Shown in pieces: positions 45,254 through 57,502 of a stretch of 64,000 bases of DNA. Within the stretch, counting starts at the first letter, position 1. Every line of letters begins with the position of its first letter. The DNA comes from Littorina saxatilis (Eukaryota > Mollusca > Gastropoda > Littorinimorpha > Littorinidae), in contig NC_090247.1 of the NCBI RefSeq assembly GCF_037325665.1, forward strand, positions 21,733,133-21,797,132, written 5' to 3'. The notes beneath the pieces are model-generated. The model made no database searches. It was not told where the DNA came from and saw nothing but the letters and a program-made list of their open reading frames with translations. Position numbers and translations under genes: made by a program.

Positions 45254-46318
45254 ATTCCGGTGTTGGACATAAGAGCGAATGGCAGATGATCGAACGAACA
45301 AAAGATCGACGCGACTGAGTGTGACAAAAGACCATTTTTTGTGACCTCGTGCGTCTTAGCTCAAATGGAAGATATCTGTCTCCCGATCATTCGGACGTCG
45401 GTATCACGCCGGTTACAGACTGCGCTGCAATATTCATAGTCTACTACTATACCCATTTTTGACAAATGTCTGGTGTAGGGGTGTTTAATGTGTATAGTAG
45501 TAGAGCGCAGTGACACTCTGTCTGGTAACGGATAATCTTTACATATATATATGACACCCACTGTGACGACACACGCGTGATTCCCGCTCAGATAGTACCG
45601 TTGAGGTGCGACTCCTGCGTTGCCCGCGGGAAAGAGTCACCAAGGACCCGGACTGACACCTTTTGTTGGACACTCATTTTGCCCACCGTGACTTTCCCCG
45701 CGCCACGCGTTAAATGATGCCCACCGGCTTGTTTTTGATGATTGTGGATGGTCATTTTGAGGGCGGCGGGAGTTTATGATCCGTCAAGTTGTGGCTGGAG
45801 TAATGTACTGCATGCATGTCTGAAGTTTATGGATTTGGATAGTTTATAGGTTTGTGGTTTGAAAGTGATGTGTTTTATTGTGTGCCTTGTGACGAATGGA
45901 AGCTAATGTCAATGTTTGGTTTAAAGTTGACACATGTATGATCTTGTGTCTTCTAGAGGCATACTTATCCCCGAATATGCACTAAAACTGGGAAGTATTT
46001 AATGCTTTGGACGGATAAAGCAGGTCAGTGTTATGGCATTGCTGATCTATGAAGGCCCACATAGAGACATTGCTGATTATTTGGACAACATGATAACGAA
46101 CAGCAACAAGCTTGTAGCTTATGGTTATAATGGTGATTCTTATATATTGCTGTCTATTCGCTGTTATCATCGAGATCAAAAAGCTATTGTCTTCATAAGA
46201 AAACTACTCGGCTTTGTGACTTACTGGCTATTAGTATTACTAAGTGGACTAGCCGTCTGAACCCATACAACAGCCCTAATGTTTTTTGTTTTGTTTTTGT
46301 TTTTTTGCATGTGGTTAG

Positions 46319-46542
46319 GCCAAAAAGAAAAATATGTCTGTTTCCGGTAACATCGCTGAAAAAAAAGGGTCGGTCGGTCGGTTTAAACATTTTTTTTAAA
46401 CCTTTTTCTTACGTTTTGTTAACGTCTTTTTACGTGTTTATTAATTTTTTTTTAAACGCTTCCTTAGTTTACTTACAATTATTTAGGACATGTTTTTGAC
46501 CTAGATATATTGAAACTAAATAAAGTATACTTGACTTCATAT

Positions 46543-46620
<78 letters not shown>

Positions 46621-46707
46621 AAAAAGCGAAAAAAACACTTTAGGGTCGGCGCTTAAAAATAGGGTCGGTCGGGTTACCGGAAACAGACATGTTTTTTTGG
46701 TTGGCCT
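46319..46707. mobile_element. Harbinger-like MITE, copy 6, with an expanded (GT)n
   Basis: Ends GGCC...TATGTCTGTTTCCGGTAAC and GTTACCGGAAACAGACATG...GGCC with TTA flanks. Third TIR subtype (TTTCCGG). A (GT)n run at 46547-46619 lies inside, next to AATAAAGTATACTTGAC. Confidence 0.7.
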
Positions 46708-48059
46708 TAGTCAAACAGTAATTGTAACCTTCCAGTAGTATCAGCACACTCTGGAGTACAGACCTGAAATCAGAATGTCTCTTTTTCACACATGTCACGA
46801 TAATTAGCTAAATGTTATTGTGTGATTGGAGCAGGTAATAACGGCTGTATACGTCCTACCGACTACGGATCTAAATGCCATTTTCTTAACATACGTCCCG
46901 ACATCACAATTGACTTAAGTTCCACTGAAACCTCCGACAAGGTTGAGTGTCCCTACTAAAAGCACAGGTAGAAATTAATAACAAAGCAAGCGAAGCGTGG
47001 CATGTCGACAGCTGGAAACTCGTGAGATGACCGTCACAGCTGGCATCACACTGGACTGAATAACGTCATTGATTGAAGCTGAACAGAAGCCTTATTCACT
47101 GTGACCATGGTAGTCATTTAGGCCTGTCTGAAATGACTACGTGACGTCAGATAGTTACAGATGAAATCATCCGCCGAACAGGGCTAGTGTAGCTTGCCAC
47201 AATGTTTCCCAACAAAACCACAGTCAGGCAGGCCGGCTCTTGATACAAGTATAAACCGGCCCAATAAAACAAAAAATGCGACTTGTAACTGACTGATGAT
47301 TCTTTTTAAGTCACCACAGGCCTTTACCTATAGGGGCATTGCACTCCCCAGTGATGCGCGACCAACAAAGTACAGAAAAAAATACCCCGTGCCTGAATTA
47401 TACTAGGGTATTTCGTCCTTGTCCGATTAAAACCTCGTAACTCGAGTTTTTGCGAAATCTACTTTTTTACATCAATATAATCTACGATTTTTTCTCCATT
47501 TTTTGGTTATTGTGGTGAAAGCCTAAGATCGTTGGAAGTCAGTAAAAAATGGGTATAAAAATACCTCGTATATCATTTTGGCAAAACCGCGAACCAAAAT
47601 TACACGTAACTTGAGTTACGAGGTTTTTTTCGTTTGCGTGTTTTTCGGTTTTGGCCGATGCAAACCTCGTATGTCGACTTACAAGTTTTCTAACATCTAA
47701 ACACGGCGGTAAATGAACTGTTTTCGTTAGATACGAGGTTACAGTAACATGTCCGTACGCTCAGAGTTTAGGTAAAATTAAATATTAGCGTCATTAATGA
47801 AGCTAGAAGTGCCAACATTACGTATTGTGTAGTAAAATGACACTCTACGACATCCGTTATTGTTCAAATGAGTTTAGTGTTAGTATTTTCCTTTGCTGAG
47901 TACAAAAGCATAACTACAAAGAGAGATTAAGCAGTTAAAGTATTCTGACATATCTCTTAACTATGTAACAGTTCAGTCCTGAACTTCTGATCTTATTTGT
48001 TAGCTGAAGATGTACAGGTATGCATATGTCACGTACTGAAGTTGTGTTATAGTGTCTGA

Positions 48060-49390
48060 ATGCAGTCCGTCATGTCTGGCAGTGGGTCCTTCACACCTGA
48101 AAGCCAATTCTCTTCGCTTGAAGATCTTAGGTTGATGTGCTGTGTGTGCCTGAATAAAAGTTCTATACCATGGGATTTCGAAACGGAACTTATCATAGAT
48201 GACATCACTGTTCGTATGGACTCTAATTGTGTTTCGTGGGTGTACTGTGTCCATTATCGTGGTCAGTTGCATGTGGACTACATGGTCCCAACAACTGTAA
48301 AGCATGACAAAAACTGTATCTGCTCGACTTGTTTGCATTAAGAGTCATCAGTTTGCTCTGTCTGGTGCAAGCTCCGCATGAGCGAGCAGGTGTCAATTGT
48401 AGGTGCAGCTTTCGCTTGGAAACAAAGTCACTATCTTCCAGGAGTAATGGAAGTAGTGAAGCAAACCAAACGTTGTGATTCACCAACCCCAAAAACTATG
48501 AATGCAACGTTTGCTGTGAATACAAGTACAGAAACATCCCATAGTATGTGTACCAGATGCACATTCAACGCAAAGACGAAGCTTGCAAATAACAGAACAT
48601 TGACAAGAGGGTTGCTAAAGAGAATGGTGATGTCCAAGTTTTCACCATGTATCTGCAGGTTGACTTGTTGGCCCTATGTATATAATCAAATGACAAATAG
48701 GCCTACTTCAAGGCCAAGCTGTGCTGCCACTACTGTCTTCACATTGTACAACTTGAGTGACACAGAGGTTACTTGCTACTTTTAGGATGAGTCAAAAAAG
48801 ATAAGTCAAAAGCAACAGCTGGCGAAACAACCAAGGCAATCATTATCTACAATGACGGCTGTGGGTACCAGAACCGCAGGAAACGCCCATCTTTACTTTG
48901 CAGTCAGTCAAGGAAAAGTCGTTTTCCAAAAGTTTCCTGAGAAAGGTCATACCTGGATGAAAGTGGACTCTGTACACCCAGCTATCAAAAACAAACTAAG
49001 GAGAAGGCAAATAGTCTGGCCTGCCGAATACGTGGAAGTCATCACCTCTGCAAGAAAAAGGCAACCTTACAAAATTGTCCAGGTAGCCAACACATTCTTC
49101 AAGAACTTTCTTGATCTCAGACACTTCTGGGGATCCATAATTGGTGGATATTCGCAGTCCGAAGTACCTGCCTGATGGTACTTGTCGCTACAAACTCATC
49201 TATTCTGAGGAGTGGTGGCCTTTTTCACAAAGAAGAAGGAGAGCACATGGTGAGCCCGATATCATCCCCCAGCTCTACTGAGTACGGCTGACCATCAAAG
49301 ACATAAAGTGGCAGCATCTTCAGCATGTCAAGGAGGTTTTTCCAGTAGATTCATGCCAATACTATGATGGTCTACCCCATGGTCGTTAAG
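48060..49390 (+). pseudogene. Transposase-like remnant in the 47.4-50.5 kb transposon
   Basis: Open segments at 48060-48341 (Cys-rich: CCVCLNKS, CICSTCLH), 48378-48785 (more Cys pairs) and 48852-49175 with FAVSQGKVVFQKFPEKGHTW, DSVHPAIKNK and WPAEYVEVI. A neighbouring frame gives NDGCGYQNR just before, and another gives PKYLPDGTCRYKLIYSEEWW after it (about 49150-49215). Motifs of the type DGC.YQN, EKGHT..D.VH..I and SEEW recur in a widespread animal protein family linked to DNA transposons (I recall DUF7869-like annotation, unverified). At least two frame changes and internal stops show that it no longer codes for a whole protein. Confidence 0.65.
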
Positions 49391-49997
49391 CTCTGCATTC
49401 TCATGAGTGGTCATCCTGCATAACTACTAGCTGTTCGAGGACATTTAGATGACAATTGCACTCAAACTAAGATATCTCATTGTTTTCAAGGAATACCCTG
49501 TTTTCTGTGCATACAAAAAGGCTCTTGTATGGATGTTTACGCTTCCCTGCAAGCAAAGAATGTTATGTACTGATAAGCTTCAGTTTACACTTGGTTTTGT
49601 TTGTGTGTTAATTGACAAGGTTGCAAGGAGACTGCAAGGACATTTTACACAAGAATGAGTATACATCGGTTTGTACTATCAAAAAAACAAATGAAAATTG
49701 TGACAAAAGAACGAGTGTGTGTTTACTGCGTTTGTAAACATTGTTTTTGTCTTTTTTGTTCTTTGGCTATGTTATAAAACCTTGTAAGTCTTCAAGTTTG
49801 GTCGGGTTTTAAAAAAGAAAAACTCGTATCTTGCAATTTTGTCGAATATCGTGCGTTTTAATTGTGACCAACACTATTTAATTACACACAGTAATTTGTT
49901 TGTGTTTGTAGATCATGTGCAGAAAAAATTGGCTTATTTTGATGACAAGTTATTTTTTAAAGACGTTTTTTGTGTTTTTCTCGAAACGCTCAAAATC

Positions 49998-50471
49998 CCG
50001 CAGTAGGGCACTGCGGTTATGAAATTAAAAGCCCCTCCTGTTTTTGGAACCGCAGGAGCTTTCTAGTTTGCTGTTAGGTAGATTTTTGGTTCTTCCTTCC
50101 TGTCCTGCTCTCTTTTTCTTCATGAATTCTTTTCTTTTTTCTGCCTTCTTGCTCATTCACCTGTATTTTTTCCAAAAATCTCTTCTCTTGCCGCTTGTCT
50201 CGCGATTCATGTATAGTTTAATCTGTTAGTGTTCTGATGTAAGTCCAGCAGTAGATAGGTTAAGCCTATTTTAACATACTGGAAACTGGTAATCTTCCAG
50301 TAGGTATTAATTTAGTTTTACTAAAGCCTGCTGGGACACAAGTAATGGGTTAGTGCATTTGTAAACAGGAATCGCTTGACAAGTGGCCCCCTTCATCCCC
50401 CCCTTCCTCGTCCTGATATGGCTCTGCGTAGTCGGCTGGACGTTAAGCAACAAATAAACAAACAAACAAAC
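49998..50471 (+). mobile_element. SINE-like element (family B, long form) nested in the transposon
   Basis: Flanked by a perfect 14-bp target duplication AAACGCTCAAAATC (49984-49997 and 50472-50485), with an (AAAC)n tail. Its 3' part (TACTGGAAACT, CTTGACAAGTGGC, then GATATGG...GTAGTCGGCTGGACGTTAA) matches the family B SINEs at 7.9 and 12.9 kb and the tail of the tRNA-headed SINEs. The 5' part is pyrimidine-rich and not tRNA-like. Confidence 0.85.
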
Positions 50472-51896
50472 AAACGCTCAAAATCGATTTACGAGGTTTC
50501 AATCGGACAAGGACGATTTGTGAATAGAATCTAAGTTTAACTCTGTGGTAGTTCGTCACGGGTAATGAACACTTTTTCACGTGATGATTCAGCGGGGTGT
50601 GGCCTGGTATTGCTTTTTACTTGCGTTTCGCGTTTGACTCGTGAGTTCTGGCGGACGCAAGCGGTCCAATGTTCTACTTTTTGTCACTTTTGCGCATGTG
50701 TGTAATTCGGGTACATAAAGTGACACTCGATGGAATGGACGATTTCGATCAAGTGCCCACTCGAACAAGTGTCCGTTCGATTAAGTTTCCATTCAACCAA
50801 GTGTCCATTCGATCACGTGTCTACTCGAGCGTATCTTTATCAATAGAGTCAATCCGATCCAGTGTCTTTCGATCAGTGCATGGTCGGACAGCCGTGTGTC
50901 CTATGCTGGAAGCATAGCCCCTCCCCCCCCCCCACACACACACACACACCTCCTGAGCTGTCTTCTTAGAGCGAATTGAAAGACTCGAAGGAAGTAATGG
51001 AGGACCAGAAAGAAATTAAGAAAACGTGTTTGCAGTAGTTTTTTTCTTTTCTTTTTGTTTGAGCTTATTTTCCCTCGAAACCGAAGAAAATTGAGATCGC
51101 CTTCATTGGCGTTGGGGGTGGCAGGGGGCTTACTATGAATAATACATTCGGTAAAGGCTGTTCGCTAAAAGGAAAAAACAACAACAATTAATATTAAAAG
51201 AAGAGAAAAAACGTTTTTGAGTTTGCCGTTGAATGGTCATTATCCAGAACTGAAAATAAGACTAGGCTTACAATACAAATGTCAAACGCATTGAATAGTA
51301 CCTACGTCGCAAATACTATAGACACTTCATTAATGAAAGAAACATTGTGTCCATGCGCCGTACACCGGATGTACCATATGTACTGTACTCATAACCCAGA
51401 AGAAATGTCTTATCTAATAATGTAGCCGGAAAGATCGGTCATGCCCCCCTAACACACCAGACTATCAAAGCGAGGGTTGTATTATCAGACCCAACAAGCG
51501 ACACGTGTGACCTAGAAATAGTAGCTCTAGACTAGTTGTACAGGACATTTTGCTGGAATTGTGCGGATATTCCGTGGTTCCGTGTTCTGGAACTTTGTCA
51601 CCGTGCCAGAACTTGAGAGGCAGCAATTTCTGGGACTGTGTTCAGACATCGGACCGTTTCTGCAGCCCGGCCCCTGGGGAATTCTTGACACCCCATATCA
51701 CGAGCTTACTGTTGCCTGTATCGATCTCATTGTTGATGTGCGCACTGTGTAAAACTAAAAACAAATGCTAGCTTGCACACAATGGCTGTAAGGTTGACGG
51801 TTGCTTTTTGCGATGCAAAAGGGGCTACCCTAATAATTTCAGTGTAACTTAAAAATACAAAATGTAAGACATTATGCTTGTTGAATGCAGACTCGA

Positions 51897-51898
<2 letters not shown>

Positions 51899-51981
<83 letters not shown>

Positions 51982-52085
51982 CCCCCTCTCTCTGTCTGTC
52001 TGTCTGTCTGTCTTTAGGCTGTCTGTCTGTCTCTCTCTCTCTCCCCCCTCCTTCTCTCTGTTTCTGTCTGTCTGTCTGTCTGTGC

Positions 52086-52128
<43 letters not shown>

Positions 52129-52139
52129 CTCTCTCTGTT

Positions 52140-52182
<43 letters not shown>

Positions 52183-52275
52183 TCTGTGTGTGTGTGTGTG
52201 TGTGTGTGCGCGTGTGCGTGCGTGTATGTGTGTGTATGTGTGTGTGTGTGTATAGTGTGTTTGTGTGTGTGCGTG
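51899..52275. repeat. Compound (CT)n-(CTGT)n-(GT)n microsatellite
   Basis: (CT)n at 51899-51978 and 52089-52127, (CTGT)n blocks, then (GT)n to about 52275, and (CCGT)n at 52307-52321. Same order of motifs as at 39.1-39.5 kb. Confidence 0.92.
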
Positions 52276-52379
52276 CGTGCGCGCGCGTGCGTGCATGCGT
52301 GCGTCGGTCCGTCCGTCCGTCCGACAGCCTGTCTGCATGTCTGACTCAGTTCAAAACGGTCATTATTTCCAGCGACCAA

Positions 52380-53400
52380 GATCCAGTACTGCAATTTTCA
52401 GGTCACCCCCTAATTTTGTGTCGGAACTGCGGAGAGCCTGGATTGACCATAGAGTACAGCTTCTACTCTGTCGGTCAATGCTTGCAGCTGTCGCTATTGA
52501 CAAGGACAAGGGCCTGTTTTGTCTGTCGATTCTTCGACCTATTGGAAATGTCCGTGGCGATGTGCCGTTGTTCAACAGTGAGGCGGGGACTGTGGGACAT
52601 CAGAGGAAATTGTTTGTCTTCTGCCATTAACCTATTTTATCTTTGAATCGCCCCTCATTTTGAAGGAGGACAACTATTTATTTTTTTTTTTTTGGGGGGG
52701 GGGGTTGGTTAAAGTCAGCATTCGTTGTGGCCACGTGCCGGAACTGTTTGTTTTTCAAAAAGCAAATAGCTCGGACAGCAAAGAGAATAGATAGCTTCAG
52801 CTCTTTATATTACATGTGACAATGCTTTTAGTTGCCGCTAACAACATCAAAGGCCCGTTTTATCTTTTCTGCGACCTTTTGGAAATGTCCGTGGCTAAGA
52901 GCCGTGTATCAGTGGTGATGGCAGGACTCTATGGCATCACACTGAAATCCGTTTGTCTGCCAAGAGCCATTAACCATTTTCTTCATTGACATAGTCACTC
53001 ATTCCGAAGGTGGACCTGGGTGGTTTTTATTGGGAAAAAGGTTTTAACTTCAAGTTCGCTGCGGCAAAGATGCGGAACTGCACATTTCTGGTTATTTATG
53101 TATATATTTATTTGAAACTGCAAATATCTCAAAAAGCAAAGATAGCCTCCGCTCTCTATAATATGACAATGCTTTCAGTTGCCGCTAACAACAAAGGCCT
53201 GTTGCCTGTTACTGCGACCTACAGGAATTGTACGTGGCTAAGAGCCGTTGATCAGAGGTGGTGGCAGGACTCTGTGGCATCACAGGAAATCGTTTGTCTT
53301 CTGCCATTAACCCCTTTCCTCTTTGACTCGTCCGTCATTTTGCCCAAATTGGCAAATGGCATGCGCTGGTCGCCATGTTTTTGCGCGCTAGACGCCTGAG
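52380..53400. repeat. Three diverged tandem copies of a ~340-bp unit
   Basis: GCCATTAACC recurs at about 52623, 52966 and 53303, with shared AAAGGCC, GTCCGTGGC, GGGACTGTGGGACATCA (diverged) and GTTTGTCTTCTGCC. Divergence is high, so the array is old. Confidence 0.7.
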
Positions 53401-55151
53401 GGAAGGGGGATGAATGAAAAGGAATGGTGGTACAAGCAACCCCCCCCCCAAAAAAAAAAAAAAAACCACGGAAAAACAAAGAAAAAAATCTGGTGCTAAA
53501 AGGAATCAAGTCCCAAACTGATGCAGGTAAACTAAAGACGTTCTGTTACAGTAATCTTAGCAAAGACAGTCTGAAGATGGGCTTAACCTGAGGGGGCTTC
53601 GTTTGTAAAGGGGGGGGGGGGGGGGGGGGGGGGGAGGGGGGATCCGAGGGTAAAATGACGACGCCGATAGGGAGGATGGGGGATTGGGTCGGGATGGAGG
53701 AGAGGTGCTTCTGTATCTCGAGACATTTAATGAGGTCCCCCCCCCCCCCCCCCCTCACGAAAATCACTTAAAAAAAGTGAGATGGAAACTCGAAAAGGGG
53801 AGAAAAAACACCACGTAAATGTTAGTTTCCAGGGAGAGTGGCTTTCTCTCGACGTTTTGTTTTTGTTTTTTGAAGGAGAACAAGCTATTTCACTGATTGG
53901 AAAACTTCAAAGTCGAAGACCAAGGACATCGACTTGAAAGAAAGAGGATGTCACAGAATTGGAAAGGACAACGGGAGTAGAGACGGGGGTGGTGTTTGTG
54001 TGTGTGTGGGGGTGGAGGGGGGGGGGGGCAGAAAAAGAGAGGTGAGTCACACATTCCAGGAGAAAATTATATTGTCTTCCTAAAAGCCAGAAGCGCGGGA
54101 AGTGATTGAAAAAAAGAGAGCAGAAACCCTCGGCAGGACTGATGGACTGGAAATGGCTAGTGGCTGTAGTCTCGATGTAAAGGGTAAAGGGACACTGTCC
54201 GCCTCTACACGTTCTTATTGGCCTGAATTAAACTCTAGCACGACCTTGCGGTCTAAAGAACGGGGGTTGGGGGAGGTGGCGTGTCCAACAGTTGTTCTCA
54301 ACAATGAATGATTTTAACAGAATTTTAATCAGATCAGCACAATCATGAAACATAACAGCCGTTTTGAACAAACTTAGAAAATGTCCAATCTCATGGTATG
54401 ATTATTATTAGGCATGAAGCAAGCAAGTCTCGCGTCGGGTCAGTGTCGTGTGGAACAAGCATCGTTCTTTCCTGTAATGAATTCACCTTGTATCCTCCTT
54501 TTCTTTTCTTTCTTCTTTCTTTTGTTTTTATTGGTTTCTTTTTCTCTCATATTTGCTGTATTTCGAGGAGTTTTGGTCATTAGAAAACCTGTTTTGTGAG
54601 TCTACAATCATCATTTAAATTGTTAACTTGCAATTACATGTATACGGCCTTTTTGTAGCTGTGACATTCAGAACTATGCATAATTTCAGTCCAGGTCCAT
54701 TTGACCTATGGTTCTCACTGTGTGCTTTATGGCCAATGCCGCTTTAAAGCCAGGACAGCGCTGGAATTTGGTTGTGTCCTCACCACGCCGGAAGGGAGGG
54801 GGAAGCCGGGAGGAAGAGGATGCTCTCTGATAACCACCAAATAAAATGTTCACAGAGTTAGGTTTCAGGCTCCCAGCTTGTGATGAAATCATTCGGGGCA
54901 ATGTCACGATTTTGAAGTAATGATTTTCTGCATGGGAAGGGTGGCTTTGATTTCTTTTTGAAAATTGTCGTCAAGGAAATGTAACTTAGATTCTGTTAAT
55001 ATCATGGTAATAAACATCGACACGGAATGACGGACACACTGACAGACACACGTGAAAATGCATGCTAACCTTCCGGCTTGCCCGTACGTACGAACGCATG
55101 GACACACACACACGAACGCATGACACGTACACACACACAAAATCATGACAC

Positions 55152-55192
<41 letters not shown>

Positions 55193-56439
55193 AGGTCACC
55201 CCCCCCCCCCCCCCCATGTCACACGTGATAATGCAATGAAAAACGTCGCCGCTCTCTCCCTGTTTAGTTTGCATTCCTCGCACTGCCTCAGCGAACATCG
55301 AACATCATTCTTGGTCTGACAAGAGCGTCATAAGCCGCCACTCAAGTGGTTCGATTGGGCCCTGAATCATTGATGCGGCTGCCCGAATTGTGGCTCAATG
55401 GGCAGTGCTGTTGTGTGCCGTCATATTGCGCGGTCCTTGAGGTCATCATGGGGGTGAAGGGGTCACATTCGTTGTTCGGCATCGCACGCCCAGAAAAAAA
55501 TATGTGTGTGTGTATGTTTGTATGGGGGTGGGGGGTTGTGTCTGTGTGTCTGTGTTCTGTTCGCGCGTGCGTGTATGCGTGTGTCTGTCTGTGTGTGTGT
55601 CAGGATGTGTGAGTCGGTACGAAAAGAAGAATTTTAAACTCAAGAATAGATTTCGATAAAAGGCAGAACTTTCCTGTGCGCGAAACGTTACACCATATAT
55701 GTGACTCTGAGAGCAAATTACTCTTTCTTTGGAATTGGAAGTTCCAGTCCTCCGGGTCTTAACCATTGCCCCACCCCCCACCCCCACTCACACACACACA
55801 CACTCATACTCAGACACACACACACACTCATACTCAGACTCACACACACACTCATACTCACACTCACACACACGCACACACCCCACCCTCACCGCACCCC
55901 TCCTTCATTTTTAAGAAAAGTGATCTTTTAAAATTGTGAGCCCTCGGTGGTACTCGTTGCTTTTTGTGCTTTCTCTGGCCCACAGGACGTGTGTTGCTGT
56001 AGGAAGTGCGTGTTGTTGCCCGGGGAACACTTCCACAGTGTCCTTATCTTTGTTTACTCACAGATGAAGGGCTGTGTATATAGGGCTTCTTTAGTTCCAG
56101 GCTTTCAAGGCTAGAGAAATGAGCCCTTATCCCCCCTACCCCGCCTTCGTTTCTTCTGTCCTTGGAGAGAGAACTCTTTTAAAAAATATTGTGTGACCTT
56201 TTTGTTTGGTCTTTACTTTTTTCTTTCTGGTAGAGTTTGCCATCTGGTGTTTGCTTTTAGCAACTCACTTTTTCTCTCTCCGTCTCTCTGCATCTATCTC
56301 TCGGTATATATATGTATCTCTGTCTCTCTCTCAGGATCTATCTCACGGTATCTGCGTCTCAGTCTCTGGCCGGGCTTTGTTTTTCTACCTAGCTATCTCT
56401 ATATATATCTACTTTTTGTGTGAACGCGCGCGAAGGCAC
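53401..56439. other. No gene recognised; homopolymer and (AC)n runs
   Basis: G-run at 53611-53641, C-run at 53739-53753, (AC)n at 55155-55190 with a C-run at 55199-55215, CA-rich DNA at 55790-55880. No splice-bounded coding frame recognised. Confidence 0.5.
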
Positions 56440-56995
56440 GAACGCACGCACGCACGCACGCATACACACACATACACATACACACACACATACACACACA
56501 CACGCGCGCGCGCGCAACCTCCCGACACTCAACCTCTGCAACCACAGAACTCATTCTTGCCTTTACTCGCGTTTTGTGCGTATGAAAAAGAGTGGGAAGA
56601 AAAGGGAACACGAGGGGTGGTGGTGGGAAGGGGGGGGGGGGGGGGTAGATTGAAGGTCAAGTCCTAGTACTTGATATTCCAGAGGGGAGAAGGCAGTGCC
56701 AGAACTCGCAGACACGGAATATTATCTGACAAGAAATTCATCGAACACGGATGAAGACTAGAGCCTGGGGATAAAGGCCGCATCGTATTTCACGAGCGCT
56801 ACGTGAGCTTCCACCCAAATACGTAATCATCATACTGTCGAGGAAGATAACAGGCCACATTCGTACCTGTTTGTATATATATATATAAAGTGACGTAAAA
56901 TTATGAAAATGCACAGTGTGTGTGGGTGTGTGTGAGAGAGTGTGGATCGGAGTGTGTGTGCGCGCGTGCGTCCGTGCGTGCGTGCGAGCGCGCGC

Positions 56996-57034
<39 letters not shown>

Positions 57035-57061
57035 TGTTCGAGTTTCAGATTGTGTGTCTGA

Positions 57062-57124
<63 letters not shown>

Positions 57125-57128
57125 CGCG
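56440..57128. repeat. (AC)n/(CGCA)n and (GT)n microsatellites
   Basis: 56440-56515 (ACGC/CA repeats) and 56914-57128 ((GT)n with CG-rich parts GCGCGCGCG). A G-run occurs at 56629-56646; the sequence between is unremarkable. Confidence 0.88.
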
Positions 57129-57302
57129 AACAAGAGCAACATGTAGCACATAGTAAACACTAGTGAGTAGTGTTCATTTAAATACTAGTGTTTGACATGC
57201 GCTGCGGTTTGCTAGTTAAGTCAGTCTCTGGTTGAGTTATGTACAGTGTCAAACTGTGTTCAAAACTGGCAATAGAAACGATATTCAAAAGTCAGTGGAA
57301 CA

Positions 57303-57502
57303 NNNNNNNNNNNNNNNNNNNNNNNNNNNNNNNNNNNNNNNNNNNNNNNNNNNNNNNNNNNNNNNNNNNNNNNNNNNNNNNNNNNNNNNNNNNNNNNNNN
57401 NNNNNNNNNNNNNNNNNNNNNNNNNNNNNNNNNNNNNNNNNNNNNNNNNNNNNNNNNNNNNNNNNNNNNNNNNNNNNNNNNNNNNNNNNNNNNNNNNNNN
57501 NN
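57303..57502. other. Assembly gap (200 N), probably a false gap
   Basis: Exactly 200 N. The 33 bases before it (57270-57302) are identical to the 33 bases after it (57503-57535), as when two overlapping contig ends are joined without merging. Confidence 0.9.

Larger units (their letters stand above)
47414..50515 (+). mobile_element. Decayed DNA transposon with ~30-bp TIRs and 4-bp target duplication
   Basis: Left end at 47414 and right end at 50515 are inverted repeats: CGTCCTTGTCCGATT followed by AAACCTCGTAA and TCGA, with a few mismatches over about 40 bp. Both sides are flanked by ATTT (47410-47413 and 50516-50519), read as a 4-bp target-site duplication. Inside lie broken transposase-like frames between 48060 and 49400, several ACCTCGTA-type subterminal motifs, and a SINE nested near the right end. 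It is a class II element; the superfamily is not settled from the sequence. Confidence 0.8.

Noticed and set aside
46033-46260. 75-codon plus frame (MALLIYEGPHRDIADYL...)
   Set aside because: No recognised family, no splice or promoter context, and length expected by chance in AT-rich DNA.
51727-52646. Long frames of up to 253 codons on both strands
   Set aside because: Translations of (CT)n, (CTGT)n and (GT)n; only Leu/Ser/Cys/Val or Arg/Glu/His/Thr repeats.
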